Source: an uncultured Draconibacterium sp. (GTDB lineage: Bacteria; Bacteroidota; Bacteroidia; Bacteroidales; Prolixibacteraceae). Taken from it: 64,000 bases of DNA. Within the stretch, counting starts at the first letter, position 1. Each line of letters starts with the position of its first letter. The stretch covers positions 131,562 through 195,561 of the forward strand of contig CANLMQ010000011.1 in assembly GCA_947492175.1 (NCBI GenBank). Reading direction: 5' to 3'. The notes under the pieces were generated by a model. That model was not told where the DNA came from. It was given only the letters and a program-made list of their open reading frames with translations, and did no database searches. Made by a program: the position numbers and the translations under genes. This document shows, piece by piece, positions 17,551 through 24,814 of the stretch.

Positions 17551-18618
17551 TTATTTAGTCTGTTCAAATTCCTGCATGGCCGCTACCAAAGCTTTTATAC
17601 TTTCAACCGGCATAGCGTTGTAAATTGATGCCCTGAATCCTCCAACAGAGCGGTGTCCTTTAATTCCCAACATTCCTTTAGATGTTGCAAACTCCATAAA
17701 TTCTTTCTCAAATTCAGCATACTCAGGAGTCATTACAAAAGTTACATTCATTAACGAACGATCTTCGGGTACCGGCACGGTGCACTGAAACATTTTATTT
17801 CTGTCAATCTCGTCATAAAGCACTTTTGCTTTTTCAATGTTTACTTTCTCCATTGCTTCAACACCACCATTTTCTTTTAACCAACGCAAAGTTTGCAAAC
17901 AAGCAAATACCGGTAAAGTTGATGGAGTATTAAACATTGATTCGCTTTTTATATGGGTTCTGTAATCCAACATTGTTGGAATCGGACGCTCAACTTTTCC
18001 AAGTGCTTCGTCTTTTACAATTACCAAAGTTGCACCAGATGGGCCAAGATTCTTTTGTGCCCCTGCATAAATTAAATCGTACTTTGAGATATCAATCGGA
18101 CGACTAAAAATATCAGACGACATATCTGCTACCAAAGGAACATCAACTTCAGGAGTTGGTATTTGGGTACCATAAATAGTGTTATTCGAAGTATAATGGA
18201 AATAACTTACGTCTGCTGGAACTTCATATCCTTTAGGAATATAGTTAAATATAGCATCTTCTGAAGAAGCAACTTCAACCACTTCGCCCAAAAACTTAGC
18301 TTCTTTTATGGCCTTTTTCGACCAGGCACCAGTATTTAAATAAGCTGCTTTTTTATTCAGTAAATTATAAGGAGCCATCAAAAATTGGGTACTTGCACCA
18401 CCTTGTAAGAAAAGCACCGAATATCCTTCAGGAACTTTCAAAAGCTCTTTTACAAGGGCAACGGCTTCGTCCATTACTGCTACAAACTCTTTACTTCTAT
18501 GCGATACTTCCATAACTGAAAGTCCGGTATCAGCAAAATTCATAACAGCTTCAGCAGTCTTCTCTTTTGTAAATTCAGGCAGAATTGAAGGTCCTGCGTA
18601 AAAATTGTGTTTTTTCAT
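17551..18618 (-). CDS. serC: Phosphoserine aminotransferase
   Basis: A 355-residue PLP enzyme converting 3-phosphohydroxypyruvate and glutamate to phosphoserine. The family signature is clear: NFYAGPSILP at the start, EVSHRSKEF for phosphate binding, LQGGASTQF, and the PLP lysine Lys189 in YAGAQKNLGPSG. Length matches the family. It is the first gene of the serC-serA-DUF1015 group on this strand. No serB homologue is seen in the window. The 490-base space upstream presumably carries its promoter, but only a weak candidate was found. Confidence 0.96.
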   Translation of the reverse strand: MKKHNFYAGPSILPEFTKEKTAEAVMNFADTGLSVMEVSHRSKEFVAVMDEAVALVKELLKVPEGYSVLFLQGGASTQFLMAPYNLLNKKAAYLNTGAWSKKAIKEAKFLGEVVEVASSEDAIFNYIPKGYEVPADVSYFHYTSNNTIYGTQIPTPEVDVPLVADMSSDIFSRPIDISKYDLIYAGAQKNLGPSGATLVIVKDEALGKVERPIPTMLDYRTHIKSESMFNTPSTLPVFACLQTLRWLKENGGVEAMEKVNIEKAKVLYDEIDRNKMFQCTVPVPEDRSLMNVTFVMTPEYAEFEKEFMEFATSKGMLGIKGHRSVGGFRASIYNAMPVESIKALVAAMQEFEQTK

Positions 18619-19049
18619 AAATACAATTGTTAAGGTAAATAATTTTAAATCTGCACCCCTGCAAACACTCCTATAAAGAACATAAATAGTTGTTGTTTAG
18701 CAGATGAGAAAAATCAAGTTTATTTTATTTTTATGAGTTTTAAAACATTGATATACAACACAAAATAGAATGACAGAAGTCATTTCTACTGTCACTCACA
18801 GGTTAAGCTTTTCGCTATCAACCTGTTGTTTCAGACAAATTTATTGTATTCTTAGAAACAAAACCATAAAATCTGCAGGAAATGGATTTTAATGTCTTTT
18901 ATTTAAAACAGGTTTAAACTATTGTTGAATATCAAAATTCCACCAAACCAGGCCTCATAATTTCATTTTGAAGTAAATTGGGTATCCTATTCCTCCATTT
19001 AGAATTAGATGAAAGGCACGTTAAACTGAATTGCGCCACTGTACTAAAC
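18619..19049. other. Intergenic space upstream of serC
   Basis: No coding frame of note. The best promoter candidate reads TAAATTTG on the minus strand at 18836-18843 with TTTG 15 bases upstream, a spacing shorter than usual and 217 bases from serC, so it is doubtful. Nothing else recognised. Confidence 0.4.
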
Positions 19050-19086
19050 AAAAAAAGCCATCTCCGTCAGTAGACAAAGATGGCTT
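19050..19086 (-). terminator. Intrinsic terminator after gcvT
   Basis: On the minus strand the arms AAGCCATCT and AGATGGCTT (19055-19063 and 19078-19086) are followed by a T-run. It lies 24 bases after the gcvT stop. Confidence 0.85.
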
Positions 19087-19109
19087 ATAGTTTCGATTTG
19101 TTTTATTGA

Positions 19110-20195
19110 TTATATAAAAGGTATTTTTACAATTTCTGCCGGAATAGTTTTATTTCTGATCTTTACAAATATGCCCGTACCAAATGCAGAGTATTCTTTG
19201 GCAACATATCCCATTCCAATTCCTTTGTTTAATACAGGAGACATTGTTCCCGAAGTAACATTACCAATTACCTCGCCTTCGGCATTTACAAGCTCGTATC
19301 CGTGACGCGGAATTCCACGTTCGGTTAAAACAAAACCACGCAAACGACGTGTTACTCCTTCGTTCTTTTGCATAGTTAAAAATTCGCGATCGATAAATTT
19401 ACGGCCATTATTAAATTTAGTAATCCACCCTAAACCTGCTTCAATTGGCGATGTGGTATCATCAATGTCGTTGCCATACAAACAGTACCCCATTTCCAAA
19501 CGCAAAGTATCGCGGGCTGCCAACCCAATTGGCTGAATACCAAATTCCTCACCAGCTTCAAAAATGGCATTCCAAATTTGTTCGGCCACATCGTTTCTGA
19601 AATACAATTCAAAACCTCCAGCTCCGGTGTAGCCTGTTGCTGATATAATTACATCGTTAACACCGGCAAATTTATCGGTAGTAAACGTATAAAATTTTAT
19701 TTCCGAAAGATTTACATCGGTAAGTTTTTGTAATACTTCGGTAGCTTTTGGGCCTTGAATAGCCAACTGGCTTATGTTATCTGAAGCATTTTCCAACTCG
19801 GCACCAACGTCTTCGTTTTGAGCAACAACCCAGTTCCAGTCTTTTTCAATATTAGCTGCATTTACAACCAACATATATTTTTCCGGTTCGTAATAATATA
19901 CAAGCAAATCGTCAACAATTCCTCCTTTACCATTGGGAAAACAGCTGTATTGTGCCTGTCCTTGTGTTAAAATCCGCGGATCGTTAGAAGTAATTTTTGC
20001 AACTAAATCCAAAGCACGGGGGCCTTTTACCCAAAATTCACCCATGTGTGAAACATCAAATACTCCAACGGACTCACGTACACACATGTGTTCGGTTTTT
20101 ATTCCGCTGTATTCAATGGGCATTTCGTAACCGGCAAATTCAACCATTTTAGCACCAAAGCTTTTATGTATTTTATTAAATGCTGTTGTTTTCAT
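19110..20195 (-). CDS. gcvT: Glycine cleavage system T protein (aminomethyltransferase)
   Basis: A 361-residue folate-dependent enzyme that takes the aminomethyl group from lipoylated GcvH and gives methylene-tetrahydrofolate and ammonia. The start region MVEFAGYEMPIEYSGIKTEH, FDVSHMGEF, the folate-binding ATGYTGAGGFELYF and LAARDTLRLEMGYCLYGND are diagnostic. Length is normal. gcvH and gcvP are not in the window, so this is a stand-alone transcription unit. No glycine riboswitch fold is recognised in the roughly 105-base leader, although the promoter for this leader is one of the clearest in the window. Confidence 0.95.
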   Translation of the reverse strand: MKTTAFNKIHKSFGAKMVEFAGYEMPIEYSGIKTEHMCVRESVGVFDVSHMGEFWVKGPRALDLVAKITSNDPRILTQGQAQYSCFPNGKGGIVDDLLVYYYEPEKYMLVVNAANIEKDWNWVVAQNEDVGAELENASDNISQLAIQGPKATEVLQKLTDVNLSEIKFYTFTTDKFAGVNDVIISATGYTGAGGFELYFRNDVAEQIWNAIFEAGEEFGIQPIGLAARDTLRLEMGYCLYGNDIDDTTSPIEAGLGWITKFNNGRKFIDREFLTMQKNEGVTRRLRGFVLTERGIPRHGYELVNAEGEVIGNVTSGTMSPVLNKGIGMGYVAKEYSAFGTGIFVKIRNKTIPAEIVKIPFI

Positions 20196-20307
20196 TTATT
20201 TCAAAATTGTTTACTCAAAAAAATATGTTGCATTGTTTTGCTTAATCCTTAACATCAATAGAAGTAATAAAGATATGCTTCGTATTTAGCAATGAATTTA
20301 TTGAATG

Positions 20308-20336
20308 CAAAACTATAGATTCAAAAACTACACAAA
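20308..20336 (-). promoter_or_regulatory. Promoter of gcvT
   Basis: On the minus strand a TTTG element (20336-20333) and TAGTTTTG (20315-20308) are separated by exactly 17 bases, fitting the Bacteroidota housekeeping promoter. Transcription would begin near 20300, giving a leader of about 105 bases. Confidence 0.72.
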
Positions 20337-20413
20337 TATGAATTTTATCAGACATTAAACAAAATACATAAGTGATTATTTTATTAATTTGCAGAACAAC
20401 ATTAAAATATACC

Positions 20414-20770
20414 ATGAATAATCAATTTCAACTAATTCACACTCATCAAATTGATGCAATTTCAGGAGGAGATACTGCATTTCAAATCGAACTGATAGAA
20501 ATATTTCTTGAGCAAATTCCCGAATTTGTTTCAAACATGAATAGTTCTTACATTAACAAAGACTGGGAATTACTTGCCCGTGAAGCACATACCGCAAAAT
20601 CCTCGGCCTTAACTTTTGGCATGGAAGAAACAGGAATGCTGTTAAAAAACATTCAGCTACATGCCGAAAAAGAAGAAGTTGATTCTCTTCCTCAATTTTT
20701 GCCTAAAGCAATAAGTCAGTTGGAGATGGCAGTTGCCGAATTAGAAGAGCTGAAAAAATCACTTTATTAA
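20414..20770 (+). CDS. Orphan HPt (histidine phosphotransfer) domain protein
   Basis: A 118-residue protein from the ATG at 20414; earlier in-frame codons at 20372 give an unlikely hydrophobic extension. It is a single four-helix HPt domain: LLAREAHTAKSSALTFGM carries the phosphoacceptor His59 in the AH-x-x-K-S context, preceded by the helix FLEQIPEFVSNMNSS. No receiver or kinase domain is attached and no kinase gene adjoins it, so it is an orphan phosphorelay intermediate whose hybrid kinase partner is elsewhere. It is followed after 12 bases by a PQ-loop membrane protein, so the two may share a transcript. Confidence 0.8.
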   Translation: MNNQFQLIHTHQIDAISGGDTAFQIELIEIFLEQIPEFVSNMNSSYINKDWELLAREAHTAKSSALTFGMEETGMLLKNIQLHAEKEEVDSLPQFLPKAISQLEMAVAELEELKKSLY

Positions 20771-20782
20771 TATTTTTTGAGA

Positions 20783-21088
20783 ATGATTAACGAAACCGTT
20801 GGCTGGGTAGGCAATATTTTGTTTGCTGTTTGTGGAGTACCCCAGGTTATAAAAACCTTTAAAACTAAAAGTGCAAAAGACTTAAGTGTTTTGTTTTTAT
20901 GGTTCTGGTTGTTGGGAGAACTACTTACGTTTATTTATATTGTTGTAGGAGATTGGGAAGCTGGAATTACTCATTTTCCGCTTTACTTTAATTACATTGT
21001 AAATATATTTATGGCATGTTATCTTATTTATGCCAAATATGTTTATCCGAAACGGTATTCGCTTAGCGAAAGTCTGTCCAATAGGTAG
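20783..21088 (+). CDS. PQ-loop small membrane protein (SemiSWEET-like)
   Basis: A 101-residue membrane protein started at ATG 20783; a TTG six bases upstream is less likely. Three hydrophobic helices and the motif CGVPQVIKTFKTKSAKDLS (Pro20-Gln21) match PQ-loop half-transporters such as SemiSWEETs, which work as dimers to move small solutes, mostly sugars. Two further aromatic-rich helices follow (LFLWFWLLGELLTFIYIV and FNYIVNIFMACYLIYA). The substrate is unknown. It sits between an HPt protein and a terminator shared with the convergent clpB gene. Confidence 0.75.
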   Translation: MINETVGWVGNILFAVCGVPQVIKTFKTKSAKDLSVLFLWFWLLGELLTFIYIVVGDWEAGITHFPLYFNYIVNIFMACYLIYAKYVYPKRYSLSESLSNR

Positions 21089-21126
21089 AACAACAATCAC
21101 GACCACTAATCGGGCACAATAAAATT

Positions 21127-21168
21127 AAAAGGAGAGATCTGTTTTTAGGAAAAGATCTCTCCTTTTTT
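21127..21168. terminator. Bidirectional terminator between the PQ-loop gene and clpB
   Basis: A 14-bp perfect stem (AAAAGGAGAGATCT with its complement) has A-rich left and T-rich right flanks, so it works for both converging transcripts. Confidence 0.88.
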
Positions 21169-21189
21169 ATGCCATTTCTTCAACCGTAT

Positions 21190-23778
21190 TTAGTTTTTAA
21201 ACACCAACTGATTTTCCTGTTCGTCAATTACAATTGGTTTGTCTTTCTCAACTTCACTTGCGAGAATACGTTTTGAAAGCTCATTCAGTACATACTTTTG
21301 TAATATACGTTTTACCGGCCGCGCACCAAAATGCGGATCGTAACCAAGCATTGCCAGCAAGTTAATTGCTTTTTCGGTTATATCAATTTTCAAATCGTGC
21401 CCTGCTAGTCGTTTTACTACCTCGTTAAACTGAAGTCTAACTATCTTATTGATATCTGTTTTATTTAATGGAGTAAATACAATGGTTTCATCAATGCGGT
21501 TTAAAAACTCGGGACGAATAGTTTTACGAAGCATATCGAGCAATTGATTTTGTGTACGTTCCAAAACTTCCATCTCGTTTTCCGCATTCATATTTTCGTA
21601 ATTCTCCTGGATTATTTGCGAGCCCAAATTCGACGTCATAATAATAATGGTGTTTTTAAAGTTTACTGTTCGTCCTTTGTTATCGGTTAAACGACCATCA
21701 TCTAATACCTGTAATAATACATTAAAAACATCGGGGTGAGCTTTTTCTATTTCATCAAATAAAACAACCGAATAAGGTTTGTGTCGAACAGCTTCGGTAA
21801 GCTGACCTCCCTCATCATATCCCACATATCCCGGAGGCGAACCAATCAGTCGTGTTACCGAAAATTTCTCCTGGTATTCCGACATATCTATTCGGGTCAT
21901 CATATTTTCATCGTTGAACAGATATTCTGCCAAAGCTCTTGCCAGTTCTGTTTTTCCCACCCCGGTAGTTCCCAGAAAAATAAAGGAACCAATCGGTCGC
22001 TTTTCGTCTTGCAAACCGGCACGGCTTCGTCTTACCGCATCAGAAATAGCCACAATTGCTTCATCCTGCCCCACTACCCTTTTATGCAGCTCGTCTTCCA
22101 TGTGCAAAAGTTTTTCACGTTCGCTTTGCAGCATTTTCGAAACCGGAATACCTGTCCAGCGGGCAACAACTTCGGCAATATCTTCAGTGTCGACTTCTTC
22201 TTTTATCAAGGTTTCTCCTTTCTTCATTTCTTCCAGTTCCTTTTGTAATTGTGCTATTGCCAACTCAGCCTCTTTTACTTTCCCGTAGCGCAGTTCTGCA
22301 ACCTTGCCATAATCTCCCTGTCGTTCAGCCGCTTCGGCTTCAAACTTATAGTTTTCAATTTCTTCTTTCTTTTTCTGAATAGCTTCTATAACCGATTTTT
22401 CTGATTGCCACTTGGCACGCAATCTCGACTGTTCCTCTTTCAAATTTGATATTTCTTCGCCAAGCGAAGCCAGCTTTTTAGTATCATTTTCGCGCTTTAT
22501 GGCTTCCCTTTCAATCTCCAATTGTTTAACACGGCGTTCTATTTCATCCAGTTCTTCAGGAACCGAATCCATTTCCAAACGGAGTTTTGCTGCTGCTTCG
22601 TCCATTAAGTCAATAGCTTTATCCGGTAAAAAACGATCGGAGATATAGCGCTGCGACAATTCAACCGAAGCAATTATTGCATCATCCTTAATTTGAACCT
22701 TATGATGGTTTTCGTATTTCTCCTTAATTCCGCGCAGTATTGAAATGGCACTCAAGGTATCAGGTTCGTTTACATGAACAATCTGAAAACGACGTTCCAG
22801 TGCTTTGTCCTTTTCAAAATATTTCTGATACTCGCTTAATGTTGTAGCTCCAATTGCGCGAAGTTCGCCGCGTGCCAATGCAGGTTTTAAAATATTGGCA
22901 GCATCCATGGCACCTTCACTTTTACCGGCACCAACCAGCGTATGAATTTCGTCGATAAACAAAACCACCTCATCATTTGATTGAACAACTTCGTTTACGA
23001 CAGCTTTCAAACGTTCTTCAAATTCGCCCTTATATTTAGCTCCGGCTACCAAGGCTCCCATATCCAAAGAAAAAACCTGTTTCGATTTCAGATTTTCGGG
23101 AACATCTCCACGAACAATCCGATGAGCTAATCCTTCGGCAATAGCAGTTTTTCCGGTTCCAGGCTCACCTATAAGAATAGGATTATTTTTAGTACGACGT
23201 GAAAGAATTTGAAGAATACGTCGTATTTCATCGTCGCGCCCAATTACCGGATCAAGTTTCCCCGACCTGGCACGTTCATTTAAATTTACCGCAAACCGAT
23301 TTAGCGAATTAAACTTATCCTCTGCGGTTTGACTATCTACTTTCGATCCTTTACGAAGTTCCAGAATAGCAGCTTTCAAATCCTTTTTTTGTATTCCATT
23401 ATCTTTCATCAAGCGGCTCACCGAATCTTTTACTTCCAGCAGGGCCAGCAAAATATGCTCAACCGAAACATATTGATCTCCCATTTCCTGTGCCAGTCCC
23501 AAAGCTTTTTGAAAAACCTGATTGGAAGAATTTGAAAGATATTGTTCGCCTCCCGATACTTTAGGATACGATTCGATAATTTTATCTATGGCCTGCTGAA
23601 AAATACCAGTATTAACCCCCATTTTTTTCAACAAAAAGTCTGTAACATTTTCTGCTGAATGAATCAGTCCCCTCAAAATATGGGCAGTTTCAATTGCCTG
23701 CTGATTATTCCCCTGGGCAATTTGAAAAGCCTGCTGAATGGCTTCCTGCGATTTTATTGTAAAATTGTTAAAGTTCAT
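21190..23778 (-). CDS. clpB: ClpB disaggregase
   Basis: An 862-residue AAA+ chaperone that, with DnaK, extracts proteins from heat- or stress-induced aggregates. The order is an N-terminal Clp_N domain (about 1-145), nucleotide-binding domain 1 with Walker A GEPGTGKT and Walker B VVLFIDEIHTLVGAG, the long coiled-coil middle domain (about 400-520, with LEIEREAIKREND), nucleotide-binding domain 2 with GTTGVGKTELARALA and VVLFDEIEKAHPDV, and the C-terminal small domain. The middle domain and absence of an IGF loop separate it from ClpA and ClpC. Length is normal. No CIRCE or recognised heat-shock promoter was found in the upstream 350 bases, although regulation by stress is expected. Confidence 0.96.
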   Translation of the reverse strand: MNFNNFTIKSQEAIQQAFQIAQGNNQQAIETAHILRGLIHSAENVTDFLLKKMGVNTGIFQQAIDKIIESYPKVSGGEQYLSNSSNQVFQKALGLAQEMGDQYVSVEHILLALLEVKDSVSRLMKDNGIQKKDLKAAILELRKGSKVDSQTAEDKFNSLNRFAVNLNERARSGKLDPVIGRDDEIRRILQILSRRTKNNPILIGEPGTGKTAIAEGLAHRIVRGDVPENLKSKQVFSLDMGALVAGAKYKGEFEERLKAVVNEVVQSNDEVVLFIDEIHTLVGAGKSEGAMDAANILKPALARGELRAIGATTLSEYQKYFEKDKALERRFQIVHVNEPDTLSAISILRGIKEKYENHHKVQIKDDAIIASVELSQRYISDRFLPDKAIDLMDEAAAKLRLEMDSVPEELDEIERRVKQLEIEREAIKRENDTKKLASLGEEISNLKEEQSRLRAKWQSEKSVIEAIQKKKEEIENYKFEAEAAERQGDYGKVAELRYGKVKEAELAIAQLQKELEEMKKGETLIKEEVDTEDIAEVVARWTGIPVSKMLQSEREKLLHMEDELHKRVVGQDEAIVAISDAVRRSRAGLQDEKRPIGSFIFLGTTGVGKTELARALAEYLFNDENMMTRIDMSEYQEKFSVTRLIGSPPGYVGYDEGGQLTEAVRHKPYSVVLFDEIEKAHPDVFNVLLQVLDDGRLTDNKGRTVNFKNTIIIMTSNLGSQIIQENYENMNAENEMEVLERTQNQLLDMLRKTIRPEFLNRIDETIVFTPLNKTDINKIVRLQFNEVVKRLAGHDLKIDITEKAINLLAMLGYDPHFGARPVKRILQKYVLNELSKRILASEVEKDKPIVIDEQENQLVFKN

Positions 23779-24132
23779 ACTATTAATCTTTTAAAGTTCC
23801 GCCTAACACCAAACAAAACACAAACCATAACCAACTGACAGACATAACGTCACAGCTTCAATAAAGAAAAATGAAAGTATTGCAGAATAATTACAAAGCA
23901 GTTGAAAATATGTCAGACTAAACGACTATGCACTGGAAGTACATAGGTTTAAGATTGAATGAAATTCAAAATGAAAAAGTAAAAGATGTGAGTATTATGT
24001 AATGAATAATAAGAAAAGATAGAAGTATCTATAAATTCTAAATACTCAAATCATCATATAATAAAAGTTTATAGAAACTAAAGTAGCTGCAATGAAATTG
24101 CAGGGTTTTAACCATTAACTAGAAAATAAAAA
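23779..24132. other. Intergenic space upstream of clpB
   Basis: AT-rich, with no coding frame and no exact TAnnTTTG on the clpB strand. A small inverted repeat, CTGCAAT-gaa-ATTGCAG, lies at 24087-24103. The clpB promoter must be here but is not recognised. Confidence 0.4.
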
Positions 24133-24211
24133 TAAAAAACAGAGACGAACCACCATCTCTGTTTCCTAATCTAACCAAATCTATTTCTATGAAAAAACAC
24201 TTAAATCTATG
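24132..24211 (-). ncRNA. Putative small RNA, copy 1
   Basis: A predicted minus-strand transcript of about 80 nt. Its -7 box TATCTTTG lies at 24222-24215, so transcription should begin near 24210. It ends in an intrinsic terminator: arms AAACAGAGA and TCTCTGTTT (24137-24145 and 24156-24164) around a 10-nt loop, followed on this strand only by a U-rich tract (24140-24121 region). The body is nearly identical to the second copy 230 bases away. On the plus strand the same DNA could encode a 16-residue peptide from ATG 24189, but the hairpin lacks a T-tract in that direction. I do not recognise the RNA family. Boundaries are estimates. Confidence 0.55.
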
Positions 24212-24214
24212 TTA

Positions 24215-24222
24215 CAAAGATA
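24215..24222 (-). promoter_or_regulatory. -7 box of small RNA copy 1
   Basis: Reads TATCTTTG on the minus strand. Upstream on that strand lie GTTAAC (24240-24235) and a TTAA-rich motif (24268-24255) at the same distances as in copy 2. A canonical TTTG at 17-23 bases is missing. Confidence 0.5.
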
Positions 24223-24360
24223 CGGTAGAGTTTTGTTAACACGTATCAACGTTAGTTAAAGAATGTTATAGAGATTGACAGAAAAAAAACAAATAAAACT
24301 ATAAAACTGAAATGAGAAAGGTATACGATTCAGAAGAATGTTAAAAAGCTACTTTCGGGC

Positions 24361-24451
24361 AAAAAAAAACAGAGACGAACCACCATCTCTGTTTCCTAAC
24401 CTAACCAAATCTATTCTCTATGAAAAAACACTTAAACTATCTAATTTCTTT
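24361..24451 (-). ncRNA. Putative small RNA, copy 2
   Basis: A predicted minus-strand transcript of about 90 nt, from near 24450 to the U-run at 24369-24361. Its terminator arms (24367-24375 and 24386-24394) and loop are identical to those of copy 1. The 5' portion differs from copy 1 and is about 10 nt longer, while the 3' 70 nt are nearly the same, so the two RNAs would share a 3' body with different 5' ends. A plus-strand frame from ATG 24420 could encode 19 residues that share their first six residues and a TVEF near the end with the copy 1 peptide; this alternative is not excluded. The RNA family is not recognised. Confidence 0.55.
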
Positions 24452-24454
24452 CTC

Positions 24455-24462
24455 CAAAAATA
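24455..24462 (-). promoter_or_regulatory. -7 box of small RNA copy 2
   Basis: Reads TATTTTTG on the minus strand. GTTAAC at 24480-24475 and the TTAA-rich motif at 24508-24495 repeat the geometry of copy 1 exactly. Confidence 0.5.
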
Positions 24463-24751
24463 CGGTGGAATTTAGTTAACGCGTATCAATGGAAGTTAAA
24501 GAATGTTAAGAGATGATTTTCAGAAGGTAAATTAACCGTTCAGTCTAAAATGATTGCATTTTAAATGGTTTACAAATACTAACAACAAATGCAAAATAAT
24601 CAAACTTTTAGTTCAATTATTCAGCTTGTTTTCCATTGAAAATCAGGAGCAACAACATGCAAATAGTTCAATAACTGCATACTTCATTATACAAGCCTAT
24701 AAAACAGGTTTTAAACTACTTTAAAAACTTTCGAAATTGGAAAAATAAAGC

Positions 24752-24759
24752 TACTTTAG
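24752..24759 (+). promoter_or_regulatory. Weak promoter candidate for ppdK
   Basis: TACTTTAG differs by one base from TAnnTTTG. A TTTC lies 19 bases upstream. It is 55 bases before the ppdK start. Confidence 0.3.
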
Positions 24760-24814
24760 CGACCCGTTTTTATAAAGATTCTTATTCTAATATTATAACT
24801 AAAAATACAATTTT

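Larger units (their letters stand above)
24137..24514. repeat. Tandem duplicated element upstream of clpB and ppdK
   Basis: Copy 1 spans 24137-24275 and copy 2 spans 24367-24514. The left blocks (hairpin and about 70 bases after it) are nearly identical, with one substitution and one inserted base. The right blocks share, at identical spacing, the C-A-A-A-n-n-T-A box, GTTAAC (12 bases on), TATCAA and GTTAAAGAATGTTA (33 bases from the box). The two blocks are joined by an unlike linker that is 9 bases longer in copy 2. This modular pattern matches a promoter block and a transcribed block read leftward. Confidence 0.85.

Noticed and set aside
20196..20300. Glycine riboswitch ahead of gcvT
   Set aside because: The 105-base leader shows no glycine aptamer-like conserved core or tandem fold that I can recognise.
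24137..24164. tRNA-like or T-loop-like sequence (GGTTCG in the hairpin loop)
   Set aside because: No acceptor, D or anticodon stem can be drawn around it; the element fits a terminator hairpin.
24189..24239. Leader-peptide attenuator on the plus strand
   Set aside because: Not fully excluded, but no regulated plus-strand gene follows within 500 bases, and the hairpin precedes the peptide and lacks a T-tract in that direction.
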